DNA of 64,000 bases from an uncultured Prevotellaceae bacterium (GTDB lineage: Bacteria > Bacteroidota > Bacteroidia > Bacteroidales > Muribaculaceae). The stretch covers positions 1-64,000 of the forward strand of contig ONQS01000003.1 in assembly GCA_900320055.1 (NCBI GenBank), in the 5' to 3' direction. The translations under genes and the position numbers were made by a program. Under the pieces are notes generated by a model, which saw only the letters and a list, made by a program, of their open reading frames with translations, did not search any database and was not told the DNA's origin. Positions 44,540 through 54,896 of this stretch are shown here, one piece after another (the stretch's first letter is position 1; every line of letters starts with the position of its first letter).

Positions 44540-45037
44540 ATGGAACTTTTCACGCCTGAATTTGGCCTGGTCTTCTGGATGTTCCTGGCATTTCTGTGCC
44601 TGTACTTCATCCTTGCCAAGTGGGCATGGCCCTTCATCATCAAGTCGATTGAAGAGCGTGCCGAACTGATCGACAAGGGTGTGGCCTATGCACAGGAGGC
44701 CAAGTCGCATCTCGACAATGCCAAGGCCGAGGCCGACAAGTTGCTCGCCCAAGCGCGTGACGAGCAGGCCGACATCCTGCGTGAGGCCACCAAGATGCGC
44801 AACGAACTCATCGAGCAGGCCCGCGGCGACGCTGCCGAGGAGGCCAAAAAGGTGGCTCAGGCTGCCCAAGTGTCGCTCGAGCAGTCGCGCAAGGAGGCCG
44901 AGAAGCAACTGCGCGAGCAGGTGGGCGACTTGGCACTGCAAATCGCCGAGAAGGTCATCCGCCGCAACATTGCCAGCGATGATGCCCAGCGGGCGCTTGT
45001 TGACCAATATCTGAGTGAGGTTGAGACTAAAAACTAA
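44540..45037 (+). CDS. atpF: ATP synthase F0 subunit b
   Basis: A 165-residue stator subunit: one N-terminal membrane helix (GLVFWMFLAFLCLYFILAKW) and a long charged, alanine-rich coiled coil that reaches F1. 15 bases after atpE. Confidence 0.95.
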   Translation: MELFTPEFGLVFWMFLAFLCLYFILAKWAWPFIIKSIEERAELIDKGVAYAQEAKSHLDNAKAEADKLLAQARDEQADILREATKMRNELIEQARGDAAEEAKKVAQAAQVSLEQSRKEAEKQLREQVGDLALQIAEKVIRRNIASDDAQRALVDQYLSEVETKN

Positions 45038-45043
45038 CGCGAT

Positions 45044-45589
45044 ATGAGTGACGGACTGATTCCACGCCGATACGCTAAAGCGCTCTACAAGTACGCCGTC
45101 GAGAACGGTGACGCCCAGGAGATCTATGAACTCCTGAAGACGCTCAGTTTCCGCTACACCGCTATCGACGAACTCAAGCGCGCGGTGCTCAACCCCGAAA
45201 TCTCTGACGAGGCTAAGGGGGCCTATATGCTCAATCTCGTGGGCGGCAAGCCCGGCAGTTCGCTGGACAAGTTCCTGCTGCTGTGCGTGCGCAACGGCCG
45301 CGCCGAGTATCTGCAGAAGATATCCCTGGCCTATGTCGAACTCTATCGCGAGGCGCATGAGATCGCCCACGTGGTCATCACCACCGTGGTGCCCATGCCC
45401 GAGCAGGAGGTCAATGCCATTATCGACATCGTCAAGAAGCGCCTGGGGGCCATGACGCTCGAGATCGAGCAGGTGATCGACCCCAGCCTGATTGGCGGCT
45501 TCACCGTCAAGATCAACGGCCTGGTGCTCGACGCGTCGGTAAAGAGAGAGTTGAACGAATTGCGATTACAACTGCAAAAGAAAAACTAG
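45044..45589 (+). CDS. atpH: ATP synthase F1 subunit delta
   Basis: A 181-residue stator protein joining subunit b to F1. The N-terminal IPRRYAKALYKYAVENG and the C-terminal IDPSLIGGFTVKINGLVLDASV are typical OSCP/delta segments. 6 bases after atpF. Confidence 0.95.
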   Translation: MSDGLIPRRYAKALYKYAVENGDAQEIYELLKTLSFRYTAIDELKRAVLNPEISDEAKGAYMLNLVGGKPGSSLDKFLLLCVRNGRAEYLQKISLAYVELYREAHEIAHVVITTVVPMPEQEVNAIIDIVKKRLGAMTLEIEQVIDPSLIGGFTVKINGLVLDASVKRELNELRLQLQKKN

Positions 45590-45601
45590 AATTCTACAGA
45601 G

Positions 45602-47197
45602 ATGATTAATCCCAGTGAAATATCTGACATACTGAAACAACAACTCGTCGAGGACATCGCCAAGCGGCAGGCCGCCTTTGAGGAAGAAGGCACCGTCCTG
45701 GAGGTGGGTGACGGTGTGGCTCACGCCTATGGCCTGCACAATGTCGAGGCCAACGAACTGGTGCAGTTCGAGAATGGTGTGACCGGCGTCGCTATGAACC
45801 TGGAAGAGAGTGATGTGGGTATCATCCTGCTCGACGAGGTCGACAGTGTGACCGAGAACATGAAGGTGCGCCGCACCGGCGAGATCGCCTCCATCGAGGT
45901 GGGCGAGGGCTTGCTGGGCCGCGTGATCAACGTGCTGGCCAAGCCCATCGACGGCAAAGGATCCATCGAGGGCAAAAAACTGCGTCTGCCGCTCGAGCGC
46001 AAGGCTCCTGGCGTTATCTTCCGCCAGCCCGTGAACCAGCCGCTGCAGACCGGCCTCAAGGCCATCGACTCGATGATCCCCATCGGCCGCGGACAGCGCG
46101 AACTTATCATCGGTGACCGCCAGATCGGCAAGACCGCCATCGCGGTGGACACCATCATCAACCAGCGTGCTGGCTACGAGGCCGGCAAGCCGGTATACTG
46201 CATCTATGTCGCCATCGGTCAGAAGGCTTCGACCGTGGCAGCCCTGGTCAACAAACTCGAGGAGAGCGGCGCACTGCCCTATACCATCGTGATTGCCGCC
46301 ACCGCTGCCGACTCGGCATCGATGCGCTATTATGCCCCCTTTGCCGGTGCAGCCATCGGCGAGTACTTCCGCGACACCGGCCGCGACGCTCTGGTCATCT
46401 ATGACGACCTGTCCAAGCACGCGGTGGCCTACCGTGAGATCTCGCTGATCCTCAAGCGCCCCTCGGGCCGTGAGGCTTATCCCGGCGACATCTTCTATCT
46501 GCACAGCCGTCTGCTGGAGCGTGCAGCCAAGATCAACGAGAACCAGGCTGTGGCCAGCGTGATGAACGACCTGCCCGAGCCGCTCAAGCCCATCGTCAAG
46601 GGCGGCGGTTCTCTCACGGCACTTCCCATCATCGAGACGCAGGCCGGCGACGTGAGCGCCTACATCCCCACCAACGTGATTTCGATCACCGACGGTCAGA
46701 TCTACCTCGAGTCGGCCCTGTTCAACTCCGGTATCCGTCCTGCCGTCAACGTGGGTATCTCGGTATCCCGTGTGGGTGGTAACGCTCAGATAAAGTGTAT
46801 GAAGAAGGTGGCTGGTACCCTCAAGATCGCCCAGGCGCAGTACCGTGAACTCGAGGCCTTCACCAAGTTTGGTGGCGACATCGACCCCGTTACGGCACGC
46901 ACCATCGACACTGGCCGCAAAAACGAGCGCCTGCTCGTGCAGCCCCAGTACACTCCCATGCAAGTCGAGGAACAGGTGGCCATCATCTACTGCGGTGTGA
47001 ACGGTCTGTTGCGCGACGTGCCCCTGGACAAGGTGGGCGAGTTTGAGAAACTGTTTATCCAGTACCTGCGTGGCAAGCACCAGAGCGATGTGCTCGACGT
47101 GCTGCGCAGCGGCAAGATCGACGACGATGTCATGAGCAAACTCAAGGCTGCCGCTGCCGAGATTTCGGCTAAGTATACCGAGGCTCCTGCCAAATAA
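45602..47197 (+). CDS. atpA: ATP synthase F1 subunit alpha
   Basis: A 531-residue non-catalytic nucleotide-binding subunit. Walker [36 protein letters not shown] and the alpha signature [19 protein letters not shown] are visible. 12 bases after atpH. Confidence 0.98.
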   Translation: MINPSEISDILKQQLVEDIAKRQAAFEEEGTVLEVGDGVAHAYGLHNVEANELVQFENGVTGVAMNLEESDVGIILLDEVDSVTENMKVRRTGEIASIEVGEGLLGRVINVLAKPIDGKGSIEGKKLRLPLERKAPGVIFRQPVNQPLQTGLKAIDSMIPIGRGQRELIIGDRQIGKTAIAVDTIINQRAGYEAGKPVYCIYVAIGQKASTVAALVNKLEESGALPYTIVIAATAADSASMRYYAPFAGAAIGEYFRDTGRDALVIYDDLSKHAVAYREISLILKRPSGREAYPGDIFYLHSRLLERAAKINENQAVASVMNDLPEPLKPIVKGGGSLTALPIIETQAGDVSAYIPTNVISITDGQIYLESALFNSGIRPAVNVGISVSRVGGNAQIKCMKKVAGTLKIAQAQYRELEAFTKFGGDIDPVTARTIDTGRKNERLLVQPQYTPMQVEEQVAIIYCGVNGLLRDVPLDKVGEFEKLFIQYLRGKHQSDVLDVLRSGKIDDDVMSKLKAAAAEISAKYTEAPAK

Positions 47198-47224
47198 AAT
47201 TTCAGCAATCATTTAGTTCGCAAG

Positions 47225-48103
47225 ATGTCAACATTAAGAGAACTCAAAACGCGTATAGGCTCGGTGGCCTCGACCCAGAAGACGACAAGCGCCATGAAGA
47301 TGATCTCGTCGTCCAAGATGCGCAAGGCTACCGGCCAGTTGCAGCGCCTGTCACCCTACCGCCACATGGTGCAGCACGTGATCAGCCACCTGCTGGTGAC
47401 TGACCAGCAGTTTGACTCGCCGCTCATCGCCGAGCGCGAGGTGCAGCGTGTTGCCCTGGTGGTGTTTGGCAGTGACGATGGCCTGTGCGGCGGTTTCAAC
47501 GTCAACATCTTCAAGCAGTTGCTCGTCACTATCGACGAGGTGCGCCGCCAGTATGGCGACCAGGTGGGCATCACCGTGGTGCCCGTGGGCAAGAAGATGG
47601 CTAAGGCTGTCGACAAGATCGGCGGCGTCCAGGTGGAGCGCGTGGCCCTCAACACCCGCAGCGGCAGCGAGGACCTGTATGCCTTTACCGACCTGATGAA
47701 GACCCGTTTCCTGGAGCACACGTTCGACCGTGTGGAGATGCTCTACATGCACTTCATCTCCACCGGCAAGCAGGTGTTCACGCGCGAGCAGTTGCTGCCC
47801 GTGAGTTATCAGGGTCTTGCCGACAATGTTGACCCGCGTGCCGCCAACAGCCCTTGCCTGTTTGAGCCCGACGCCAACACCATCTTCAACACGGTGCTGC
47901 CCCTGCACGTGAAGTCGATGCTCCAGGATGTGTTCATCCAGAGCGCGGCCAGCGAGCAGAGCGCGCGCGTGATGGCGATGCAGGCGGCGAGCGACAACGC
48001 CAAGGAGTTGCTCGACGAGTTGCAACTGGAGTACAACAAACTGCGTCAGCAGGGCATTACCACCGAGTTGCTCGACATCCTGGGCGGCCAGGTGGAACGC
48101 TAA
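47225..48103 (+). CDS. atpG: ATP synthase F1 subunit gamma
   Basis: A 292-residue central shaft. The N-terminal STLRELKTRIGSVASTQKTT and C-terminal RVMAMQAASDNAKELLDELQ helices that form the rotor coiled coil are clear. Last gene of the ATP synthase block; nuoI follows after 44 bases without a promoter-like sequence. Confidence 0.96.
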   Translation: MSTLRELKTRIGSVASTQKTTSAMKMISSSKMRKATGQLQRLSPYRHMVQHVISHLLVTDQQFDSPLIAEREVQRVALVVFGSDDGLCGGFNVNIFKQLLVTIDEVRRQYGDQVGITVVPVGKKMAKAVDKIGGVQVERVALNTRSGSEDLYAFTDLMKTRFLEHTFDRVEMLYMHFISTGKQVFTREQLLPVSYQGLADNVDPRAANSPCLFEPDANTIFNTVLPLHVKSMLQDVFIQSAASEQSARVMAMQAASDNAKELLDELQLEYNKLRQQGITTELLDILGGQVER

Positions 48104-48147
48104 CGCGAAGTAGTAACACATCAGCATCTAAGTAAAAACATTGAAAT

Positions 48148-48729
48148 ATGAGCATCAAGGAGTATTTCGTCTCAATCTTTAAAGGCTTTTACAGCCTGAT
48201 CAAGGGCATGGAGGTGACCGGTAAGGAACTGGTGACCCCCAAGGTGACCGAGCAGTATCCCGAGAATCGCGCCACACTGCACATTCCGGAGCGATTCCGT
48301 GCGACATTGGAGTTGATCTATGTTGACGGTTACCACAAGTGTATCGCCTGTGGCAGTTGCGAGCGCAACTGTCCCAACCAGACCATCAGCATCACCAAGC
48401 GCATGGTGGAGCAGCCCGACGGCAAGAAGAAAATGAAACTGGACAAGTACATGTATGACCTGGGAAGTTGCACCTTCTGCGGCCTGTGTGTACAGGTGTG
48501 CCCCACCAACGCGATCCGGTTCAGCAACGATTTTGAGCAGGCCGTGTTCACGCGTGACAAACTCGTTAAGCGGCTCAATTACCTGCCCGAGAAGGACGAC
48601 GCTCCCGCACCCGCCGCCAAGCCTGTGGCACCCGCTGCGCCCAAGGCTGCTGCCGAGCCCAAGCCGGCTTCCGCGGCACCCGCTGCTGCCGACGAGACTA
48701 AACAAGAACCTAAAGAAAACAAGGAATAA
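48148..48729 (+). CDS. nuoI: NADH-quinone oxidoreductase subunit I with Ala/Pro-rich tail
   Basis: A 193-residue ferredoxin-like subunit carrying two 4Fe-4S clusters: CIACGSCERNCP and CTFCGLCVQVCP. It passes electrons toward NuoB. The last 45 or so residues form a low-complexity Ala/Pro/Lys/Glu tail not needed for clusters; its role is unknown. The stop overlaps the nuoJ start by one base. Confidence 0.96.
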   Translation: MSIKEYFVSIFKGFYSLIKGMEVTGKELVTPKVTEQYPENRATLHIPERFRATLELIYVDGYHKCIACGSCERNCPNQTISITKRMVEQPDGKKKMKLDKYMYDLGSCTFCGLCVQVCPTNAIRFSNDFEQAVFTRDKLVKRLNYLPEKDDAPAPAAKPVAPAAPKAAAEPKPASAAPAAADETKQEPKENKE

Positions 48730-49244
48730 TGGAATCATTAGGTAACATCATTTTGTATTTTATCGTTGCGATCGCCATCATCGTCTTTTCGGTGCTGACG
48801 GTGACCACGCGCAAGATTTTGCGCTCCGCAACCTATCTGCTGTTTGTGCTGTTTGCCACAGCCATCATCTACTTCCAGATGGACTATCAGTTCCTGGGAG
48901 CGGTACAGATTGCCGTCTATGCCGGTGGCATCCTGGTGCTGTTTGTGTTTGCCATCATGCTCACGCATCAGCCGGGCAAGAATGCCGAGGCGCTGTCCAC
49001 GCATCGCCGTTGGCTGGGACTGACGGCCGCGCTGGCAGGTGTCGCCGTGTGCGGCTATAGCCTGTTCAGTTATGCCGGATTCGGTGGCAGGCTGCTCAGC
49101 GGCGATGTGGACGTCAATATGGAGAAGATAGGCCAGTTCTTGTTGAGTACCGACAAGTGGGGCTATCTGTTGCCTTTTGAGGCCATCAGTGTGTTGTTAT
49201 TGGCTTGTATCATTGGAGGTGTGGTTATTGCCCGTCGCCGCTAA
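48729..49244 (+). CDS. nuoJ: NADH-quinone oxidoreductase subunit J
   Basis: A 171-residue membrane subunit with five helices; YLLFVLFATAIIYFQMDYQF and AVQIAVYAGGILVLFVFAIM hold the conserved pi-bulge helix region. Overlaps nuoI by one base (TAATG). Confidence 0.94.
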   Translation: MESLGNIILYFIVAIAIIVFSVLTVTTRKILRSATYLLFVLFATAIIYFQMDYQFLGAVQIAVYAGGILVLFVFAIMLTHQPGKNAEALSTHRRWLGLTAALAGVAVCGYSLFSYAGFGGRLLSGDVDVNMEKIGQFLLSTDKWGYLLPFEAISVLLLACIIGGVVIARRR

Positions 49245-49260
49245 ACATGAAGTTAAGATT

Positions 49261-49572
49261 ATGGATTTGACACTGTTTATGTATCTCATTCCCAGCCTGA
49301 TCATGTTTGGCTGTGGCGTTTATGGTTTCATCACCCGCAAAAACATGATTGCGATCATGATTTCCCTGGAGTTGATGCTCAACTCGGTGGATATCAACTT
49401 TGTGGTGTTTAACCGTTACCTGTTCCCTGGTCAGATGGACGGCATGTTCTTCTCGCTGTTTGCGATTGCTATCGCAGCGGCCGAGACGGCGTTGGCCCTT
49501 GCCATCATCATCAATGTGTTCCGCTTGGCCAAGAACGTGGACATCAACCAAATCACTAAACTGAAATTCTAA
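49261..49572 (+). CDS. nuoK: NADH-quinone oxidoreductase subunit K
   Basis: A 103-residue three-helix proton-pathway subunit. The conserved glutamates lie in MISLELMLNSVDINF and AIAAAETALALAIIIN. Start at MDLTLFMYLIPS; an upstream in-frame Met lies inside nuoJ and is rejected. Confidence 0.96.
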   Translation: MDLTLFMYLIPSLIMFGCGVYGFITRKNMIAIMISLELMLNSVDINFVVFNRYLFPGQMDGMFFSLFAIAIAAAETALALAIIINVFRLAKNVDINQITKLKF

Positions 49573-49577
49573 CGATT

Positions 49578-51575
49578 ATGCCATTAAGTTTAGCAATAGT
49601 AGTTGTAGCATTGCCCCTGCTGATGTTCCTGTTCCTGGGACTCGTCGGGGTGAAGATGGGTAGAAAAATCACGGGTGTGATTGGCGTGTTGGCCATGCTG
49701 GTCGATACCGTTCTGGCCTATGGCGTTGCGTTGACCTACTTCTTCGGCAGCGGTCAGGGTCAGATGGTGGATGGCGTGCGTCAGGCCGTCGTCGTAGCCA
49801 ATCCCGCCTGGCTGTCGTTTACCGACACGCTGGTGGTGCGCATGGGTGTCCTGGTGGATCCCATCGCAGCCATGATGCTTGTGGTCATCACCACGGTATC
49901 GCTGATGGTGCACCTCTACAGCCTCGGTTACATGAGCGACCATGAGGGCAACGCCGAGAAGGGATTCCAGCGTTACTATGCCTTCCTGGCCCTGTTCACG
50001 TTCTCGATGCTGGGTCTGGTGGTTGCCACCAACATCTTCCAGATTTTTATCTTCTTTGAGATGGTGGGTCTGTCGTCCTACCTGCTCATCGGTTTCTATT
50101 ATTCCAGTCCTGCAGCCAATCATGCCAACAAGAAGGCCTTTATCGTCACCCGTCTGGCTGACTTGTTCTTCCTGTTGGGTATCATGATCCTGAGTTACTA
50201 CACGGGCACGTTCGACTTCGACAAACTGGTCTTTGGACCCACGATGTCGGGTAGCCTCGAGACGGCTCAGAGCGCCATCAGCACTGCCGGAGGCGCCACC
50301 TTTATGGGCTGCTCGGTAATGGCTTGGGCGCTGACCTTCATCTTCATTGGCGGCGCTGGTAAGAGTGCGATGTACCCGCTGCACATCTGGCTGCCCGATG
50401 CCATGGAGGGTCCCACGCCTGTGTCGGCCCTGATCCATGCTGCTACGATGGTTGTCGCCGGTGTGTTCCTGGTGGCTAGGCTCTTCCCGCTGTATGTGCT
50501 TGTGCAGGGTGCTATGAACATCATCCTGGTCGTTGGCGCCTTCACGGCATTCTATGCAGCCGCCATCGCCTGCACCCAGAGCGACATCAAGCGAGCGCTG
50601 GCCTTCTCGACCATCTCTCAGATTGCCTACATGATGACTTCGCTTGCCGTTAGTTCGATGAACAATAGCCTGATCGAGATACACGAGGGCTATGGTCTTG
50701 GCTACATGGCATCGATGTTCCATCTGTTCACCCACGCCATGTTCAAGGCGTTGCTCTTCCTGTGCGCCGGTGCTATCATCCACGCCGTTCACAGCAACGA
50801 GAACAGCAAGATGCACGGTCTGCACAAGTTCATGCCCATCACCAGCATCGCCTTCCTGATCGGCTGTCTGGCCATCGCGGGTATTCCCCCGTTTGCCGGC
50901 TTCTGGAGCAAGGATGAGATCCTTGTCGCTGCCTACCAGCGCGGTCTGGGTTGGGGCCTGTGGATGTCGATGGTGGCTGGTATGACCGCCTTCTACATGT
51001 TCCGCATCTACTACCTCATCTTCTTCTGGAAGAAACATGAGGTACACGATCCGCATCACGCTCCCAAGGATCAGCCCTGGACGATGACGCTGCCGCTCAT
51101 TATCCTGGCATCGATTTCGGTTGTGGCTGGCTTTGTTCCCTTCCACGACATGGTGACTTGGGACGGCAAGGCTCTGCACACCGCCCTCGACTGGACGGTT
51201 GCCGGCTCGAGCGTCTGCGTTGCCCTGGTGGGTATCGGCTTGGCCACGGTGATGTACTACAAGGAGAACCCGCTGCCCGAGCGCATGGCCAATGCGATGC
51301 GCGGCTTGTGGACCGCTTCCTACAAGCGCTTCTACATGGACGAACTCTACCAGTTCATCACCCACAAGGTGATCTTCCAGGCCATCTGCGTTCCCATCGC
51401 CTGGTTCGACCGTCACATCATCGACGGGTTCATGAACCTGCTGGCCGATGCGACCAACTCGTTCTCCTACTCGATCCGCCGCCTGCAGTCGGGTAGCATC
51501 CAGTCCTACGTGTTTGTGTATCTGCTGGGAGCCCTTCTGCTCGCCGCAGTCACTATGGTGTGTGTGTTACTCTAA
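49578..51575 (+). CDS. nuoL: NADH-quinone oxidoreductase subunit L
   Basis: A 665-residue antiporter-like pump subunit with about 16 helices and the long lateral C-terminal helix. Motifs: FEMVGLSSYLLIGFYY (with the key Glu), KSAMYPLHIWLPDAMEGPTP, SALIHAATMVVAGVFL and DIKRALAFSTISQIAYM. Confidence 0.97.
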   Translation: MPLSLAIVVVALPLLMFLFLGLVGVKMGRKITGVIGVLAMLVDTVLAYGVALTYFFGSGQGQMVDGVRQAVVVANPAWLSFTDTLVVRMGVLVDPIAAMMLVVITTVSLMVHLYSLGYMSDHEGNAEKGFQRYYAFLALFTFSMLGLVVATNIFQIFIFFEMVGLSSYLLIGFYYSSPAANHANKKAFIVTRLADLFFLLGIMILSYYTGTFDFDKLVFGPTMSGSLETAQSAISTAGGATFMGCSVMAWALTFIFIGGAGKSAMYPLHIWLPDAMEGPTPVSALIHAATMVVAGVFLVARLFPLYVLVQGAMNIILVVGAFTAFYAAAIACTQSDIKRALAFSTISQIAYMMTSLAVSSMNNSLIEIHEGYGLGYMASMFHLFTHAMFKALLFLCAGAIIHAVHSNENSKMHGLHKFMPITSIAFLIGCLAIAGIPPFAGFWSKDEILVAAYQRGLGWGLWMSMVAGMTAFYMFRIYYLIFFWKKHEVHDPHHAPKDQPWTMTLPLIILASISVVAGFVPFHDMVTWDGKALHTALDWTVAGSSVCVALVGIGLATVMYYKENPLPERMANAMRGLWTASYKRFYMDELYQFITHKVIFQAICVPIAWFDRHIIDGFMNLLADATNSFSYSIRRLQSGSIQSYVFVYLLGALLLAAVTMVCVLL

Positions 51576-51610
51576 TATCAACGGTCTTGACAAAATAGAA
51601 AGGATATACA

Positions 51611-53140
51611 ATGGAAATTTTCAATAATATACTGATTTACTTTGTGATCGTGCCTCTGTTGACACTCGGAGGTCTGGCCTTGTGCAGCAACCGCGGCATC
51701 AAGGCCATCAGGACCGTTGCCGTCGTTGGCGCCAGTGTGCTTGTGGTGCTGGCAGCGATGCTCGTGAGCATCTTCCTGCAGGCCCGCGGCGCTGGTGACA
51801 CCAGCGAGATGATCCTGCGCAGCGACGTGATGTGGTATGCCCCGTTCAACGTGCATCTGGCCCTGGGTGTGGATGGCGTCAGCGTCGTGATGATCCTGTT
51901 GTCGGCCTTTATCGTGTTTGCCGGCGTCTTTGCCTCGTGGAAGATGAACCCGCTGCCCCGTCAGTTCTTCATGTGGTTCTTCCTGCTGTCCACGGGTGTG
52001 TTTGGCTTCTTTATCTCGATCGACCTGTTCACGATGTTCATGTTCTATGAGGTCGCTCTGATTCCCATGTACCTGCTTATCGGTGTGTGGGGCAGCGGCA
52101 ACAAGAACTACAGTGCGATGAAACTGACGCTGATGCTGATGGGTGGCTCGGCCTTCCTGATGCTCGGCCTGATCGGTATCTACTTCCACTCGGCTCCCGA
52201 GGGTCAGCCCTTGACGATGAACATCCTGGACATCGCCCATAACAATGCGATTCCCCACGGCTGGCAGTATGTGCTGTTCCCGCTGACGTTTGTCGGCTTT
52301 GGCGTGCTGGGTGCCATGTTCCCGTTCCACACATGGTCTCCCGATGGTCATGCCTCGGCGCCCACCGCGGTGTCGATGCTCCACGCCGGTGTGCTGATGA
52401 AGTTGGGTGGTTATGGCTGCTTCCGCATCGCCATCTATCTGATGCCGTTTGCCGCCAACGAGTTGGCTTGGATCTTCCTGCTGCTCACGGGCTTCAGCAT
52501 CGTCTATGGTGCCTTGAGTGCCTGTGTCCAGACCGACCTGAAGTACATCAACGCCTACTCGAGCGTGAGCCACTGCGGTATGGTGCTGTTTGCCATCCTG
52601 ATGTTCAACACCACGGCGATGACGGGTGCTGTGCTGCAGATGCTGTCTCACGGTCTGATGACGGCCTTGTTCTTTGCCCTGATCGGTATGATCTATGGCC
52701 GCACCCACACGCGTGACATCCGCGACATGGGCGGTATGATGCACATCATGCCTTACCTGGGCGTGGGCTACGTGATTGCCGGTCTGGCATCGCTGGGTCT
52801 GCCGGGTCTGAGCGGTTTCGCTGCCGAGATGACCATCTTCTTCGGCTCGTTCCAGCACACCGACATGTTCCACCGTGTGCTCACCATCATGGCGACCACG
52901 TCGATTGTCGTGACGGCGGTCTACATCCTGCGCGTTGTTGCCAAGTTGCTCTTTGGCGAGGTACAGGACGAGCATCACCGCACGCTCACCGACGCCAGTT
53001 GGGAAGAGCGCCTGTCGACGGCCACGCTCATTCTGGCCGTGGCTGCCATCGGTTGCTTCCCCAACTTCTTTATTAACATCATCAGCAGCAGTTTTGACCC
53101 CGTCGTTAAGGCGCTGCAGGCTGCTCTGCCCGTGTTGTGA
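51611..53140 (+). CDS. nuoM: NADH-quinone oxidoreductase subunit M
   Basis: A 509-residue antiporter-like pump subunit with 14 helices. Motifs: FMFYEVALIPMYLLIGVWG, FPFHTWSPDGHASAPTAVSM and DLKYINAYSSVSHCGM. Confidence 0.97.
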   Translation: MEIFNNILIYFVIVPLLTLGGLALCSNRGIKAIRTVAVVGASVLVVLAAMLVSIFLQARGAGDTSEMILRSDVMWYAPFNVHLALGVDGVSVVMILLSAFIVFAGVFASWKMNPLPRQFFMWFFLLSTGVFGFFISIDLFTMFMFYEVALIPMYLLIGVWGSGNKNYSAMKLTLMLMGGSAFLMLGLIGIYFHSAPEGQPLTMNILDIAHNNAIPHGWQYVLFPLTFVGFGVLGAMFPFHTWSPDGHASAPTAVSMLHAGVLMKLGGYGCFRIAIYLMPFAANELAWIFLLLTGFSIVYGALSACVQTDLKYINAYSSVSHCGMVLFAILMFNTTAMTGAVLQMLSHGLMTALFFALIGMIYGRTHTRDIRDMGGMMHIMPYLGVGYVIAGLASLGLPGLSGFAAEMTIFFGSFQHTDMFHRVLTIMATTSIVVTAVYILRVVAKLLFGEVQDEHHRTLTDASWEERLSTATLILAVAAIGCFPNFFINIISSSFDPVVKALQAALPVL

Positions 53141-53180
53141 TGAAAGTGTTTAACCTGATAAAAATTGCACAATAATAGAT

Positions 53181-54650
53181 ATGATGGATTATTCACAATT
53201 CTTGTTGATGCCGCAGGAGATAGGCCTGTTGCTGGTTTTCCTGCTTGTTTTCATCTATGACACTTTCATGCCAGAGCGCTCACAGCGTTACATGCCCGTG
53301 TTCTCGGTCATCATGATGGCGCTCTACACGATATACTGTTTCTGCTGCCCCGCTGGGGTGGGAGAGGCCTTTGGCGGAATGTTTGAGTCTAACGCGGCCA
53401 CCTGGGTGATGAAGAACATCCTCAACGTGGGTGTCGTGCTGGTACTCCTGCAGGCCGTGAAGTGGACCAACAGCGACTTTGTGAGTGTTCGCCGCGGCGA
53501 GTTCTACGAGTTGACGCTGTTGACGCTGCTGGGCATGTTCCTCATGATTTCGGCACGCCACTTCCTGCTGTTTGTCATCGGTCTGGAGACGGCTTCGCTG
53601 CCCATTGCCGCGCTGGCCGCTTTTGAGAAGCGCTACTATGAGTCGCACGAGGCAGCCGCCAAGTACATCTTCACGGCTATCTTCTCGTCGGCGATCTTCC
53701 TGCTGGGCATCTCGTTTGTCTATGGTATGAGCGGTTCGCTCTACTTCAAGGACATCGCCACCGCGCTCATCGGCAACGGCTCGGCCCTGCTGATCGCTTC
53801 GCTGGCCTTTGTCATCGCCGGTGTGGGCTTCAAACTCTCGCTGGTACCGTTCCACCAGTGGACAGCCGACGTCTATCAGGGTGCTCCCACCGCTGTGACC
53901 AGTTATCTGTCGGTCATCAGCAAGGGCGCTGCCGCGTTCTCGTTCCTGGTGATTCTGGTGCAGGTGTTCGGCTCGGCCTACTCTCAGGTGTGGGAGTGGA
54001 TGCTCTATGCCGTGATTATCCTCACCATCACGCTGGGTAACCTGTTCGCCATCCGTCAGCGCAACCTCAAGCGCTTCCTGGCCTTCTCGTCGATCTCGCA
54101 GGCCGGCTACATCATGCTCGGTGTGATTGCCGTCAACGTGATGGGCATGTCGTCGATGATCTACTACGTGCTGGTCTACATCTTCAGCAACCTCGCCGCC
54201 TTTGGCGTGATTGCCGCTATCGAGCGCCACACGGGCCGAGTGACGATGGACGACTATAACGGTCTGTTCAAGACCAATCCTTGGCTGGCCTTCGCGATGA
54301 TGCTTGCGATGTTCTCGCTGGGCGGTATTCCCCCGTTTGCAGGCTTCTTCAGCAAGTTCTTCATCTTTGTGGGCGCATGCCATCAGGGTTCTGTTGCCAT
54401 CTATGCGCTGGTACTCATCGCCCTGGTCAACACCATCATCTCGCTGTACTACTACCTGCTGGTGGTTAAGGCCATGTTCCTGCGTCAGGACGATTGCGTG
54501 ATCGAGCACTTCACGAGCCACTGGACCGAGCGTCTGGGACTCATCCTGTGTGTGCTGGGCATCATCTTCATCGGCTTGGTATCCTGCATCTACGCCAGCA
54601 TCAATGGCGCTGTGGATGCCATCGGCGCAATGTTTGCAGCCGTGCAGTGA
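53181..54650 (+). CDS. nuoN: NADH-quinone oxidoreductase subunit N
   Basis: A 489-residue antiporter-like pump subunit. Motifs: IGLETASLPIAALAAFEK, KLSLVPFHQWTADVYQGAPT and NLKRFLAFSSISQAGYIM. Two tandem ATG codons (53181 and 53184) could start it. Last gene of the unit; a strong terminator follows. No nuoE, nuoF or nuoG is found, so the NADH-oxidising module is missing here and the electron donor is unknown. Confidence 0.97.
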   Translation: MMDYSQFLLMPQEIGLLLVFLLVFIYDTFMPERSQRYMPVFSVIMMALYTIYCFCCPAGVGEAFGGMFESNAATWVMKNILNVGVVLVLLQAVKWTNSDFVSVRRGEFYELTLLTLLGMFLMISARHFLLFVIGLETASLPIAALAAFEKRYYESHEAAAKYIFTAIFSSAIFLLGISFVYGMSGSLYFKDIATALIGNGSALLIASLAFVIAGVGFKLSLVPFHQWTADVYQGAPTAVTSYLSVISKGAAAFSFLVILVQVFGSAYSQVWEWMLYAVIILTITLGNLFAIRQRNLKRFLAFSSISQAGYIMLGVIAVNVMGMSSMIYYVLVYIFSNLAAFGVIAAIERHTGRVTMDDYNGLFKTNPWLAFAMMLAMFSLGGIPPFAGFFSKFFIFVGACHQGSVAIYALVLIALVNTIISLYYYLLVVKAMFLRQDDCVIEHFTSHWTERLGLILCVLGIIFIGLVSCIYASINGAVDAIGAMFAAVQ

Positions 54651-54746
54651 TCTGCCGGCACCGTACTGATATGAATACATTACTTCTGATATCATTTAGC
54701 ATAACCAAACAACTAAATTAATCAGGTTTATTCATAACAATGATTG

Positions 54747-54790
54747 GGAGAGCATCGTGGTGGTCCACTGTGCTCTCCTCTCTTTTTTTC
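54747..54790 (+). terminator. Terminator of nuo-atp-nuo operon
   Basis: GGAGAGCA (54747-54754) pairs with TGCTCTCC (54771-54778), with an inner GTGG/CCAC helix and a TTTTTTT run at 54783-54789. Confidence 0.9.
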
Positions 54791-54810
54791 TGAATTCATT
54801 AGCCCTTTAC

Positions 54811-54841
54811 TTGCGAATTTGACATTTTCTTGCTATATTTG
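54811..54841 (+). promoter_or_regulatory. Promoter of LRR/dockerin-like gene
   Basis: TTG at 54811-54813 and TATATTTG at 54834-54841, spacing 20 bases; ATG 55 bases downstream. Confidence 0.65.
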
Positions 54842-54896
54842 TGGCGAATAGTAATTGGATATACTAAAATTTATTAATTTTTAAACATATTGTGCT

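Noticed and set aside
49590-51416. 608-codon open frame antisense to nuoL, and similar long antisense frames (25539-27821, 45566-47212, 9751-11205)
   Set aside because: They mirror GC-rich coding sequence on the opposite strand, are His/Gln/Asp-rich and repetitive in composition, and match no family. The sense genes are certain.
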